From Bacteroidales bacterium UBA1217 (lineage in GTDB: Bacteria; Bacteroidota; Bacteroidia; Bacteroidales; P3), in assembly GCA_002309335.1 (NCBI GenBank), contig DBXH01000017.1, forward strand, positions 34,519 through 47,438: a stretch of 12,920 nucleotides of DNA, given 5' to 3'. Under the pieces are notes generated by a model that made no database searches, was not told the DNA's origin, and saw only the letters and a program-made list of their open reading frames with translations. Both the position numbers and the translations under genes were made by a program. Shown piece by piece: positions 1 through 6,531 of the stretch. How positions within the stretch are numbered: position 1 is the stretch's first letter; each line of letters opens with the position of its first letter.

Positions 1-626
1 TTCTTCATCTCACCGCCGTACCAGGTATTTAGGATAACCTGTTCGCGACTGCTGACGTTAAAGGCAACGCAAGTCTCGCTATTGAGGCCCAACTCCTTAT
101 AGTTGTCCACCTTGGCTTTCGAAGCCGTATAGACGGTAAAGGAGGGCTTGAACTCCTTGAGTTCGTCGGCGGTAGGCTTGATGAACATATTTGTCACAAA
201 ATGAGCCTGCCATGCGACCTCCATTATGAAACGCACAGCGATGCGAGTATCCTTGTTGGCACCGCAGAAAGCATCAACGACATATAGTTCCTTGCCGCTT
301 AGAGCCTTCTTAGCAAGGTCCTTCATCTGGTTCCATACCTCCTCGCTCATCGGGTGGTTATCGTTAGGGTATTCCTTGGTGGTCCACCATACAGTATCCT
401 TTGATCCTGCATCCATCACGATGTATTTATCCTTGGGCGAACGGCCGGTATAGATACCGGTCATTACGTTGATGGCATCCAACTCGGTGAGTTGACCCTT
501 GTCATATCCGGTCAATGAGGGGTCCATCTCCATTTTGAACAGCTCTTCATAGGAAGGGTTGTAAAAGATGTTTTTGACACCGGTGATACCGAGTGCTTCA
601 AGGTCTTTTTTAATTTTGTCAGTCAT
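1..626 (-). CDS. pckA: Phosphoenolpyruvate carboxykinase (ATP), N-terminal part; gene runs off the left edge
   Basis: This is the first 208 codons of ATP-dependent PEP carboxykinase, a cytoplasmic enzyme that interconverts oxaloacetate + ATP and PEP + CO2 + ADP. The ATG at 626-624 opens MTDKIKKDLEALGITGV. Family hallmarks follow in order: TGIYTGRSPKDKY, whose Arg binds substrate in the E. coli enzyme; FCGANKDTRIAVRFIMEVAW; AHFVTNMFIKP; and NTWYGGEMKK at the very edge, which carries the metal and substrate lysine region. The P-loop and the rest of the catalytic domain lie outside the window. The family is usually about 535-540 residues, so roughly 39% is present. It sits 123 bp downstream of ppdK on the same strand, probably as a separate transcript because a terminator-like hairpin lies between them. 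In succinate-producing Bacteroidales the enzyme usually runs toward oxaloacetate and makes ATP; that direction is inferred here. No frameshift is seen. Confidence 0.96.
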   Translation of the reverse strand, partial: MTDKIKKDLEALGITGVKNIFYNPSYEELFKMEMDPSLTGYDKGQLTELDAINVMTGIYTGRSPKDKYIVMDAGSKDTVWWTTKEYPNDNHPMSEEVWNQMKDLAKKALSGKELYVVDAFCGANKDTRIAVRFIMEVAWQAHFVTNMFIKPTADELKEFKPSFTVYTASKAKVDNYKELGLNSETCVAFNVSSREQVILNTWYGGEMK

Positions 627-685
627 AATGTATTGGGTTTAAAGGGGTTTATTTCAATTTAGAATCAGGAGTTAAATGGGAAGAT

Positions 686-717
686 AAAAGGGACTAATGG
701 AATGTATTGTCCTTTTT
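686..717 (-). terminator. Candidate intrinsic terminator after ppdK
   Basis: A GGAC/GTCC stem (691-694 with 709-712) continues inward through an AAT/ATT pairing with one bulged base. It extends outward through A/T pairs, giving A-tract, hairpin and T-tract (AAAAGGGAC ... GTCCTTTTT). On the minus strand it lies about 35-60 nt after the ppdK stop and ends in CCCTTTT. The A/T flanks make it terminator-shaped in both directions. The stem is short, so the call is moderate. Confidence 0.45.
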
Positions 718-749
718 AACTTCCTTTTATTACTTCCATTTTACTGCAA

Positions 750-3467
750 TTACTTACTTTCCATAATTGCAGCCTGAGCTGCTGCAAGACGAGCCACAGG
801 GACACGGAACGGGCTGCAGCTTACATAGTTGAGACCCGTCTTGTAGAAAAACTCTACCGAAGCGGGGTCTCCACCATGCTCACCACAAACACCGCACTTG
901 AGATTGTCGCGGGTCGAACGCCCACGAGTTACGCCGAGATTAACCAACTGGCCAACACCTTCTTGGTCAAGGGTGTTGAACGGATCAGACGGGATAATAC
1001 CCTCCTTGGTGTATACGCTGACAATCTTGTTGACATCATCGCGGCTGAAACCGAAAGTCATCTGCGTCAAGTCATTGGTACCAAACGAGAAGAACTGAGC
1101 TACCTTGGCAATCTTGTCAGCGACGAGTGTTGCACGCGGAATTTCAATCATAGTACCATAAAGGTAATTGATTTCAACACCATGCTTAGCCTCAACCTCT
1201 TTCTTCACACGGTCGGCAATAGCTTTCTGGTGCTCAAGCTCTTTTACATTGATTGTAAGAGGAACCATAATTTCCAGATGCGGGTCGTTTCCTTCCTTCA
1301 TCAACTCAGCGGTAGCCTCGAAGAGTGCACGGAACTGAGTTTCGGTGATTTCAGGATAGACGATACCCAGACGCACACCACGAAGACCCATCATCGGGTT
1401 AACCTCGTGTAGAGCATCAATACGCTTCTTAAGGTCGGCGAGGTCCATACCGCGTTCCTCAGCCAGCTCACGCTGCTTGTCTTCCTCTGAGGGAACAAAT
1501 TCGTGCAGCGGCGGGTCCATCAAACGGAAGGTGAGCGGCTTGCCGTCCATCACCTTCAATGTTCCCTTTGCACTCTCGCGCATATAAGGTTCCAACTCGG
1601 CCAATGCAGCTTTGCGCTCCTTGGTGTTGTTGGCCAGAATCATATTGCGAAGCTTTACAAGAGGCTCCTTGCCATCTTCACCGTAAAACATATGCTCGAT
1701 GCGGAACAAACCGATACCCTCTGCCCCGAAACGGACAGCGTTAGCGGCATCCTTCGGAGTGTCTGCATTAGTGCGAACCCCCATCTTGCGGTATTTATCA
1801 ACATAGCCCATAAACTCTTGATAAAGCTGGTCTTTCTCAATTTCGGGGATAATCAAAGGCATCTCCACATCGTAGACAGCACCTGCAGTACCATTGAGCG
1901 AGAGAATGTCGCCTTCTGCAAATGTCTTATTGCCAATCTTGACCACTTTTTTGTCGAGATCAATATGGACATCCGAGCATCCTACGATACACGACTTGCC
2001 CCAGCCACGTGCCACAAGAGCAGCATGCGAGGTCATACCTCCGCGAGCAGTAAGGATACCATTGGCAGCACGCATACCTTCTACATCTTCAGGGTTGGTC
2101 TCCTCACGGACAAGGATATTGGCTATTTTAGCAGCCTTGTATTCCATAGCCTTCTCGCTGGTCAGAGCTATTCTTCCCACCGAACCGCCAGGACCTGCGG
2201 GCAAGCCCTTGGCCAACGACTTATGCTGTTTCTCAACATTAGGATCAAGCACGGGGAGGATAAGTTCGATTATCTTGTCGGCAGGAACGCGCAGAACGGC
2301 TTCCTTCTCATCAATCCAACCGTCGTGAAGCATATCAAGAGCCATCTTGACAGCAGCGCGTCCAGTGCGTTTTCCTACGCGGCATTGGAGCATATAGAGT
2401 TTGCCGTCCTGGATGGTGAACTCAACATCGAGCATATCCTTGTAGTGGTTTTCAAGAATATTGCGAATATCATAGAGTTCCTTGTATGTCTCGGGCATAC
2501 TCTCCTCCATCGAATGGAGATGCTTGTTCTGCTCGTTTTTGGTAGCATCGTTCAATGGATTCGGGGTACGGATACCGGCAACAACATCCTCGCCTTGAGC
2601 GTTGATAAGCCACTCACCATAGAACTTGTTATCACCCGTGGCCGGGTCGCGCGTAAAGGCAACGCCCGTTGCGCTGGTGTCGCCCATATTGCCGAAGACC
2701 ATAGCCTGAACGTTGACAGCAGTACCCCAATCGTCGGGAATACCCTCAATGCGACGGTAAGCAACAGCCTTCTTACCATCCCAACTCTTGAAAACAGCCT
2801 TGATGCCGCCTTCCATCTGAGCCTTAGCATCGTCGGGAAACTCGGTGCCAAGCACCTCTTTCACCTTTTTCTTGAACTCGTCGGCTAAAAACATCAGATC
2901 TTCAGCCGTAAGTTCGGTATCGCTCTTATAACCGTGATTCTCTTTGTAAGCATCAAGCATATCGTCCAGTTGCTTGCGGATACCTTTGCCGTCAGCGGGT
3001 TCAATACCCTCCGACTTCTCCATCACCACGTCGGCATACATCATAATCAGTCGACGGTAAGAGTCGTATACAAAACGGGGATTATTGGTTCTCTTCAGCA
3101 TACCGGGAATGGTCTTGCTGCAGAGGCCGATGTTAAGTACTGTGTCCATCATACCGGGCATCGACGAGCGAGCACCCGAGCGGCAGCTGACGAGCAGAGG
3201 GTTTTCGGCGTCACCGTACTTCATACCCATCAGTTTTTCCACATTTTCCATTGCTTTCCAAACCTCTTCCATCAGGCCCGAAGGAAGCTGACAATTGTTT
3301 TCATAATATGCTGTACAGCATTCCGTAGTGATTGTCAAACCTGCGGGAACAGGAAGACCCAACAGGCACATTTCGGCCAGATTAGCACCCTTACCGCCGA
3401 GCAGGTTTTTCATATCAGCCTTGCCCTCAGCGGTCTTACCTCCAAAAGTGTAGACGTATTTTGTCAT
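750..3467 (-). CDS. ppdK: Pyruvate, phosphate dikinase
   Basis: PPDK, 905 residues, reversibly converts pyruvate + ATP + Pi to PEP + AMP + PPi in the cytoplasm. The order is the N-terminal ATP-grasp-like nucleotide-binding domain (GGKGANLAEM near residue 25; RSGARSSMPGMMDT with Arg96), the swivelling phosphohistidine domain (GGMTSHAALVARG, with His481 the phosphate carrier), and the C-terminal PEP/pyruvate TIM barrel (FGTNDLTQMTFGFSRDD; CGVCGEHGGDP with Cys861 the probable general acid). Length is close to the family norm of about 875-900, and all key residues are present. The ATG at 3467-3465 gives the expected MTKYVYTFGGK start, and the stop is TAA at 752-750. It is followed on the same strand by pckA, so two enzymes of the PEP/pyruvate/oxaloacetate node sit together. 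No PPDK regulatory protein gene is seen here. A long open frame on the opposite strand (about 1503-2888) has no recognisable content and is a shadow. Confidence 0.98.
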   Translation of the reverse strand: MTKYVYTFGGKTAEGKADMKNLLGGKGANLAEMCLLGLPVPAGLTITTECCTAYYENNCQLPSGLMEEVWKAMENVEKLMGMKYGDAENPLLVSCRSGARSSMPGMMDTVLNIGLCSKTIPGMLKRTNNPRFVYDSYRRLIMMYADVVMEKSEGIEPADGKGIRKQLDDMLDAYKENHGYKSDTELTAEDLMFLADEFKKKVKEVLGTEFPDDAKAQMEGGIKAVFKSWDGKKAVAYRRIEGIPDDWGTAVNVQAMVFGNMGDTSATGVAFTRDPATGDNKFYGEWLINAQGEDVVAGIRTPNPLNDATKNEQNKHLHSMEESMPETYKELYDIRNILENHYKDMLDVEFTIQDGKLYMLQCRVGKRTGRAAVKMALDMLHDGWIDEKEAVLRVPADKIIELILPVLDPNVEKQHKSLAKGLPAGPGGSVGRIALTSEKAMEYKAAKIANILVREETNPEDVEGMRAANGILTARGGMTSHAALVARGWGKSCIVGCSDVHIDLDKKVVKIGNKTFAEGDILSLNGTAGAVYDVEMPLIIPEIEKDQLYQEFMGYVDKYRKMGVRTNADTPKDAANAVRFGAEGIGLFRIEHMFYGEDGKEPLVKLRNMILANNTKERKAALAELEPYMRESAKGTLKVMDGKPLTFRLMDPPLHEFVPSEEDKQRELAEERGMDLADLKKRIDALHEVNPMMGLRGVRLGIVYPEITETQFRALFEATAELMKEGNDPHLEIMVPLTINVKELEHQKAIADRVKKEVEAKHGVEINYLYGTMIEIPRATLVADKIAKVAQFFSFGTNDLTQMTFGFSRDDVNKIVSVYTKEGIIPSDPFNTLDQEGVGQLVNLGVTRGRSTRDNLKCGVCGEHGGDPASVEFFYKTGLNYVSCSPFRVPVARLAAAQAAIMESK

Positions 3468-3531
3468 AACTTGTAAAATAGTTTATTGATTTATATATAA
3501 TTATTTATTTTATTACCAAAAATGGAAATTG

Positions 3532-3566
3532 CAAATTTACGAAAAAAAACTAAAATAGCGGACAAA
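3532..3566 (-). promoter_or_regulatory. Candidate Bacteroidetes-type promoter for ppdK
   Basis: On the minus strand TAAATTTG (3539-3532) matches the Bacteroides -7 consensus TAnnTTTG exactly. A TTTG (3566-3563) lies upstream with a 23-base gap, a little longer than the usual spacing to the -33 element. It would start transcription near 3525 and leave a leader of about 55-60 nt before the ppdK ATG. The surroundings are very AT-rich, so a chance match is possible. Confidence 0.35.
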
Positions 3567-3574
3567 AAAAATAG

Positions 3575-3596
3575 TTTTTTTCAAATTTGAAAAAAA
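3575..3596 (-). terminator. Perfect AT-rich palindrome, possible terminator of the glycosyltransferase operon
   Basis: Seven T, CAAATTTG and seven A form a perfect 22-bp palindrome. As RNA it can fold into a 9-bp stem with an AATT loop. On the minus strand it comes about 70 nt after the glycosyltransferase stop and is followed by CTATTTTTTTT, so it is U-tailed in the right direction. The stem has only one G-C pair per side, so termination strength is doubtful. It could instead be an operator just upstream of the ppdK promoter candidate. Confidence 0.35.
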
Positions 3597-3618
3597 GAGT
3601 AAACAAATAAAATCAAGC

Positions 3619-3645
3619 CACTGGGTCAATTCTGGGTCAACACTA
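3619..3645. repeat. Two tandem copies of CTGGGTCAA in the glycosyltransferase-ppdK spacer
   Basis: CTGGGTCAA occurs at 3621-3629 and again at 3632-3640, 11 bp apart, just after the glycosyltransferase stop codon. The second copy extends to CTGGGTCAACACTA (3632-3645), which matches 13 of 14 bases of a site on the opposite strand at 12759-12772. CACTGGGTCAA (3619-3629) is an exact 11-bp match to the complement of 12764-12774. Function is unknown. Confidence 0.5.
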
Positions 3646-3663
3646 GGTCTACTCCAAAACGCA

Positions 3664-4800
3664 TTAGCGTAATAACGCAATCTGCGAAATCAGAATCTTG
3701 GCATTGGCTTCATTGCTGTAGAGCGAGCCAAGCAGCAAGCGGCGCAATTCTATATCATCATTTGTGAATGGAGTGAGCATCAAGCGATTGAGCGCTTCGA
3801 GTTGTTCAGTAGATGTATCGGCTATGGTGCAGACTTTGCCCAACTCGGTGCCGGCAACCATAGCGCTGTTCACAAGACAATGCCGTCCTGCGTATAAAGA
3901 ATTCAATAACTTGAGCTTCAAACCCGTAGAGAGCTTTGTAACCATTACAACAACTTGAGCTTCAGCTATAAGTCGACGCATTGTTTGGTCGTCGGGATTA
4001 GCAACAAGAGTGATGTTATTCAGTTGTCTAAGTTTGTCGGCAAGAGTTTTAGAGGGGTTACGTCCGGCAACGACGATGCGGCAATGGGTCTTGGAGAACA
4101 CTTTATCGGCAAGATAGCTGACCGCTTCAATGTTCTCGGGTACAGAGAGGTCGGCGTGATAGAGAGCATAGTCACTTTGAGGATTTAGGACGCCTGACGG
4201 CTGCGACACAACTTGGTCGTCGGCGTGCGACGAAGGCATCAAGATGGTGTTTTTACAGCCAATAAGTCTAAAATGATTCGCATCGGCTTCAGTAACAGCA
4301 AAAACGGCTGCTGCTTTGCTAAGAACAGATTCGTATCGGCGCAATTTGCGAGCATCACTGCGTAGATATATGCGTCTGAATAGGTTGTGCTCGACATCGG
4401 CGAGCCGTTTATAGTACTCATGCTCGACATTGTGTGCTCGTACCATCACCCTTCGTCCATCGATAGCTTCGAGCACCGAACAGCAATGGAGACCTTCGAG
4501 GAGTATAGGCGCATCGTCTTTTTGGAGGTTGGCGACAAGCCTTTTGCTATCGCGCGACTTTACTATATACGGCAACATAGAGAGAGCACTTATCGGGCCA
4601 GTACGCCTCTTATAATAAGTCACCTGCGAGCAAAAGAGTTCAAGTTGGGGAGCGACAGGACGTCCATAAGTGAAAGTGTGGAGATGAATGTCGACACCTA
4701 GTTTGTGCAAAGCCTGCAAACGGTAGTAAACGTCGATAACTCCACCATAGTCGGCAGGATAAGGAACGTTAAAGGATACTATGTGGAGCTTAGGAGACAA
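3664..4800 (-). CDS. GT-B fold glycosyltransferase (GT4-like)
   Basis: A 378-residue protein with the layout of GT-B retaining glycosyltransferases of the GT4-like group, which move a sugar from a nucleotide-sugar donor to a glycan or lipid acceptor. The N-terminal Rossmann half begins HIVSFNVPYPADYGG (glycine-rich acceptor-side loop, residues 6-20) and has RAHNVEHEYY at 121-130. The C-terminal donor half has VPENIEAV at 220-227, VVVAG-type strand IVVAGRNPS at 242-250 and TGLKLKLLN at 292-300. At the last motif many GT4 enzymes have Glu in KLLEAL; here it is Asn300. There is no signal peptide or clear membrane helix, so it is cytosolic or peripheral. No ATG, GTG or CTG lies upstream before an in-frame stop, so TTG at 4800-4798 is the most likely start; it gives the expected N-terminus just before the first beta strand. 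It is the last gene of a compact operon, 23 nt after the hydrolase. Donor and acceptor cannot be told from sequence. Confidence 0.85.
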   Translation of the reverse strand: MSPKLHIVSFNVPYPADYGGVIDVYYRLQALHKLGVDIHLHTFTYGRPVAPQLELFCSQVTYYKRRTGPISALSMLPYIVKSRDSKRLVANLQKDDAPILLEGLHCCSVLEAIDGRRVMVRAHNVEHEYYKRLADVEHNLFRRIYLRSDARKLRRYESVLSKAAAVFAVTEADANHFRLIGCKNTILMPSSHADDQVVSQPSGVLNPQSDYALYHADLSVPENIEAVSYLADKVFSKTHCRIVVAGRNPSKTLADKLRQLNNITLVANPDDQTMRRLIAEAQVVVMVTKLSTGLKLKLLNSLYAGRHCLVNSAMVAGTELGKVCTIADTSTEQLEALNRLMLTPFTNDDIELRRLLLGSLYSNEANAKILISQIALLR

Positions 4801-4823
4801 ATACGTTATCGTTAATGCGTTAG

Positions 4824-5618
4824 TTACAAATTACAAATATCAATTTTTAGATTGTCGTATGCAAGATGGACGTTGGAGGGTAGAGTTGGTTCGACGAGGT
4901 GGTGAAACCCCATTTCGTGGCTCATATGGATGATATAGGCTTGTTTGGGTTTGCATCGAGAAATAACTTGAAGCGCTTCAGGCAGACAGAAGTGCGAGAA
5001 ATGTTTCTGCTGACGGAGGGCGTTGATCACAAGCAAATCCAAACCTTCAAGCTTTATCATCTCTTCATCGTCGATACGGTTCATATCTGTTATGTAGGCA
5101 ATAGATGTGACGGTTCCGACTTCATCAATCCTGTATCCAAGAACAGGGAGATCTTTGTGCCAACCGCGGACGGGAGTTATGGTTAACAACCCGACATTGA
5201 ACGGCTTGCAGTCGCTAACATTGTGAAGGGTTGCCTCCGGAAGACCAGGATATTGATGATAATCAAAGATATAATGATAGTCGTGTTTGAGTGTCTGCAG
5301 CGCTTCGGTGTTGCCGTAAAGTTCCATATTGCGCTGCTGTACCCAATTGAAAGGACGAATGTCGTCAATGCCGCCAACATGGTCTCTATGGGCGTGAGTT
5401 AGAAGGATAGCTTCGAGGTGTGTGACGTTGTTGCCAAGCATCTGGGCACGAAAATCTGGACCGATATCGACGAGGATATTGTTGCCGTCGGAGTCGGTGA
5501 TGAGTGCCGAGGTGCGCAACCGTTTATCATGAATATCGTTAGAGCGACACACTTGACAGTCGCAAGCGATTACGGGCACTCCTTGTGACGTTCCCGTTCC
5601 AAGAAAAGTGATAAACAA
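4824..5618 (-). CDS. PhnP-like metallo-beta-lactamase-fold hydrolase
   Basis: A 264-residue MBL-fold hydrolase. It opens FLGTGTSQGVPVIACDC and has a CxCxxC cluster (Cys19, Cys21, Cys24) like the structural zinc site of PhnP-type enzymes. The di-metal motif THAHRDH supplies His75, His77, Asp79 and His80. Further probable ligands are His154 (GWHKDL), Asp178 (ITDMN) and the His231/His234 pair (HMSH). The set looks complete, so the protein should be active, probably as a phosphodiesterase. PhnP itself cuts phosphoribosyl cyclic phosphate in phosphonate use, but no phn genes are nearby, so the substrate here is unknown. The probable start is TTG at 5618-5616, one base after the TGA of the response regulator. 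No ATG or GTG lies between the upstream in-frame stop (5651-5649) and this TTG, and later starts would remove the cysteine cluster. The tight spacing suggests translational coupling. Confidence 0.88.
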   Translation of the reverse strand: MFITFLGTGTSQGVPVIACDCQVCRSNDIHDKRLRTSALITDSDGNNILVDIGPDFRAQMLGNNVTHLEAILLTHAHRDHVGGIDDIRPFNWVQQRNMELYGNTEALQTLKHDYHYIFDYHQYPGLPEATLHNVSDCKPFNVGLLTITPVRGWHKDLPVLGYRIDEVGTVTSIAYITDMNRIDDEEMIKLEGLDLLVINALRQQKHFSHFCLPEALQVISRCKPKQAYIIHMSHEMGFHHLVEPTLPSNVHLAYDNLKIDICNL

Positions 5619-5619
5619 A

Positions 5620-6318
5620 TCAGTCTTGTTTGTGAGTGAGTTTGAAACCTACGCCGTGAACGTTGACAATTTGAACAGCGGGGTCGTCCTTTAAGTATTT
5701 GCGCAGTTTGGTGATGTATACATCCATACTTCGGGCAGCGAAATAGGAGTCGTCTTTCCAGATTTTCTGGAGTGTGCTGGCCCTATCAATTAGTTGGTTA
5801 AAATTGATACAGAAGAGGCGCAACAACTCGCTTTCCTTCGAGGTAAGCCGTATAGGTTCCTTGCCTTCAAAGGTAAGGGTTTGGTAATTGTAATCAAATT
5901 TGAATTTACCGATATTGAACTGATTGTTTTCCGGTTTATTCTCGTCAAAGGAACGGCGAATGGTGGCGTTGATTCGCGCAAGCAATTCGTCCATACTGAA
6001 AGGCTTGGTGATATAGTCGTCGGCACCGACCTCAAAACCTTTGAGCTTGTCTGCTTCGAGCGATTTGGCTGTAAGGAAGAGTATAGGTATATTTTTATCG
6101 ATACGGCGCAATTCCTTGGCGACCGTAAAACCATCCTTAACAGGCATCATAACATCAAGGATGCAGGCATCGATATTACCTTCTTTGTAAAGGTCGAGAG
6201 CTTGCTGACCATCAGTGGCGTGAAAAACAGTATAGCCCTTCTGGGTAAGATAGACTTTCAATATTGTTCCCATATTGGGATCGTCTTCAGCTACTAACAA
6301 TTTAATTCCTAAGTTCAT
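5620..6318 (-). CDS. OmpR/PhoB-family response regulator, RprY-like
   Basis: A 232-residue two-domain response regulator. The receiver domain (residues 5-120) has the acidic pocket Glu11-Asp12-Asp13, phosphoacceptor Asp55 in CILDVMMP, Thr83 in FLTAK and Lys105 in TKPF, so it should be phosphorylatable. The winged-helix DNA-binding domain (about 135-228) has LTSKESELLRLF, the recognition region RSMDVYITKLRKYL and the wing VNVHGVGFKL. The whole resembles RprY of Bacteroides and Porphyromonas. The ATG at 6318-6316 is chosen because it fits the family start; another ATG ten bases upstream is out of frame. No histidine kinase lies on either side, so it is an orphan within this window. It leads the operon with the hydrolase and the glycosyltransferase. 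It may bind its own 213-bp upstream spacer, but no site can be assigned. Confidence 0.94.
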   Translation of the reverse strand: MNLGIKLLVAEDDPNMGTILKVYLTQKGYTVFHATDGQQALDLYKEGNIDACILDVMMPVKDGFTVAKELRRIDKNIPILFLTAKSLEADKLKGFEVGADDYITKPFSMDELLARINATIRRSFDENKPENNQFNIGKFKFDYNYQTLTFEGKEPIRLTSKESELLRLFCINFNQLIDRASTLQKIWKDDSYFAARSMDVYITKLRKYLKDDPAVQIVNVHGVGFKLTHKQD

Positions 6319-6412
6319 AATCGTTCATTTTTGATTCGAGAGGACCTTGTATGACCTTCCCAAATTGTTTTTCGCCAGTATTAACACAAAAAAGCGTGTT
6401 TTATTGTGTATT

Positions 6413-6444
6413 TTAAGTTAATTTTCCGAGAAAAATTAACTTAA
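6413..6444. other. 13-bp perfect inverted repeat upstream of the response regulator
   Basis: TTAAGTTAATTTT (6413-6425) and its exact complement (6432-6444) flank a 6-base CCGAGA loop. On the plus strand the stem is followed by TTTTT, but no plus-strand gene reads into it. On the minus strand no T tract follows. It lies about 90 nt beyond the alpha-2-macroglobulin stop and about 95 nt before the response regulator ATG. It may be a regulator operator or an AT-rich terminator. A smaller hairpin (TTAACA/TGTTAA, 6491-6506) followed on the minus strand by TTTTAAT lies closer to the alpha-2-macroglobulin stop and could be its weak terminator. Confidence 0.4.
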
Positions 6445-6531
6445 TTTTTAACATAATATTAATATTCAGTTATTTATATAATCATTAAAATTAACATTTT
6501 TGTTAAAACACATCGTTTATAAAACACATTT

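Noticed and set aside
661..712. Purine-rich runs (AGGAG, ATGGGA, AAGGGAC, ATGGAA) at roughly 10-12 bp spacing before pckA.
   Set aside because: The period is irregular and the units differ. It is better explained by the terminator-like hairpin plus AT-rich filler.
876..1412. Plus-strand open frame opposite the ppdK C-terminus.
   Set aside because: Antisense shadow of a highly conserved coding region, with no independent support.
1503..2888. A 461-codon open frame on the plus strand opposite ppdK.
   Set aside because: It lies entirely within ppdK, whose reading frame is intact with all catalytic motifs. The plus-strand product shows no recognisable domain.
3659..3670. Small hairpin ACGC-ATTA-GCGT over the glycosyltransferase stop, followed by TTTT on the minus strand.
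   Set aside because: The stem is only 4 bp and overlaps coding sequence. Too weak for a terminator call.
4824..5618. Naming the hydrolase phnP.
   Set aside because: Fold and motifs fit PhnP-type enzymes, but no phosphonate genes are nearby and related MBL proteins have different substrates.
6385..6408. Imperfect hairpin CACAA...TTGTG in the spacer before the response regulator.
   Set aside because: An interrupted stem in AT-rich sequence with no clear T tract. Likely chance.
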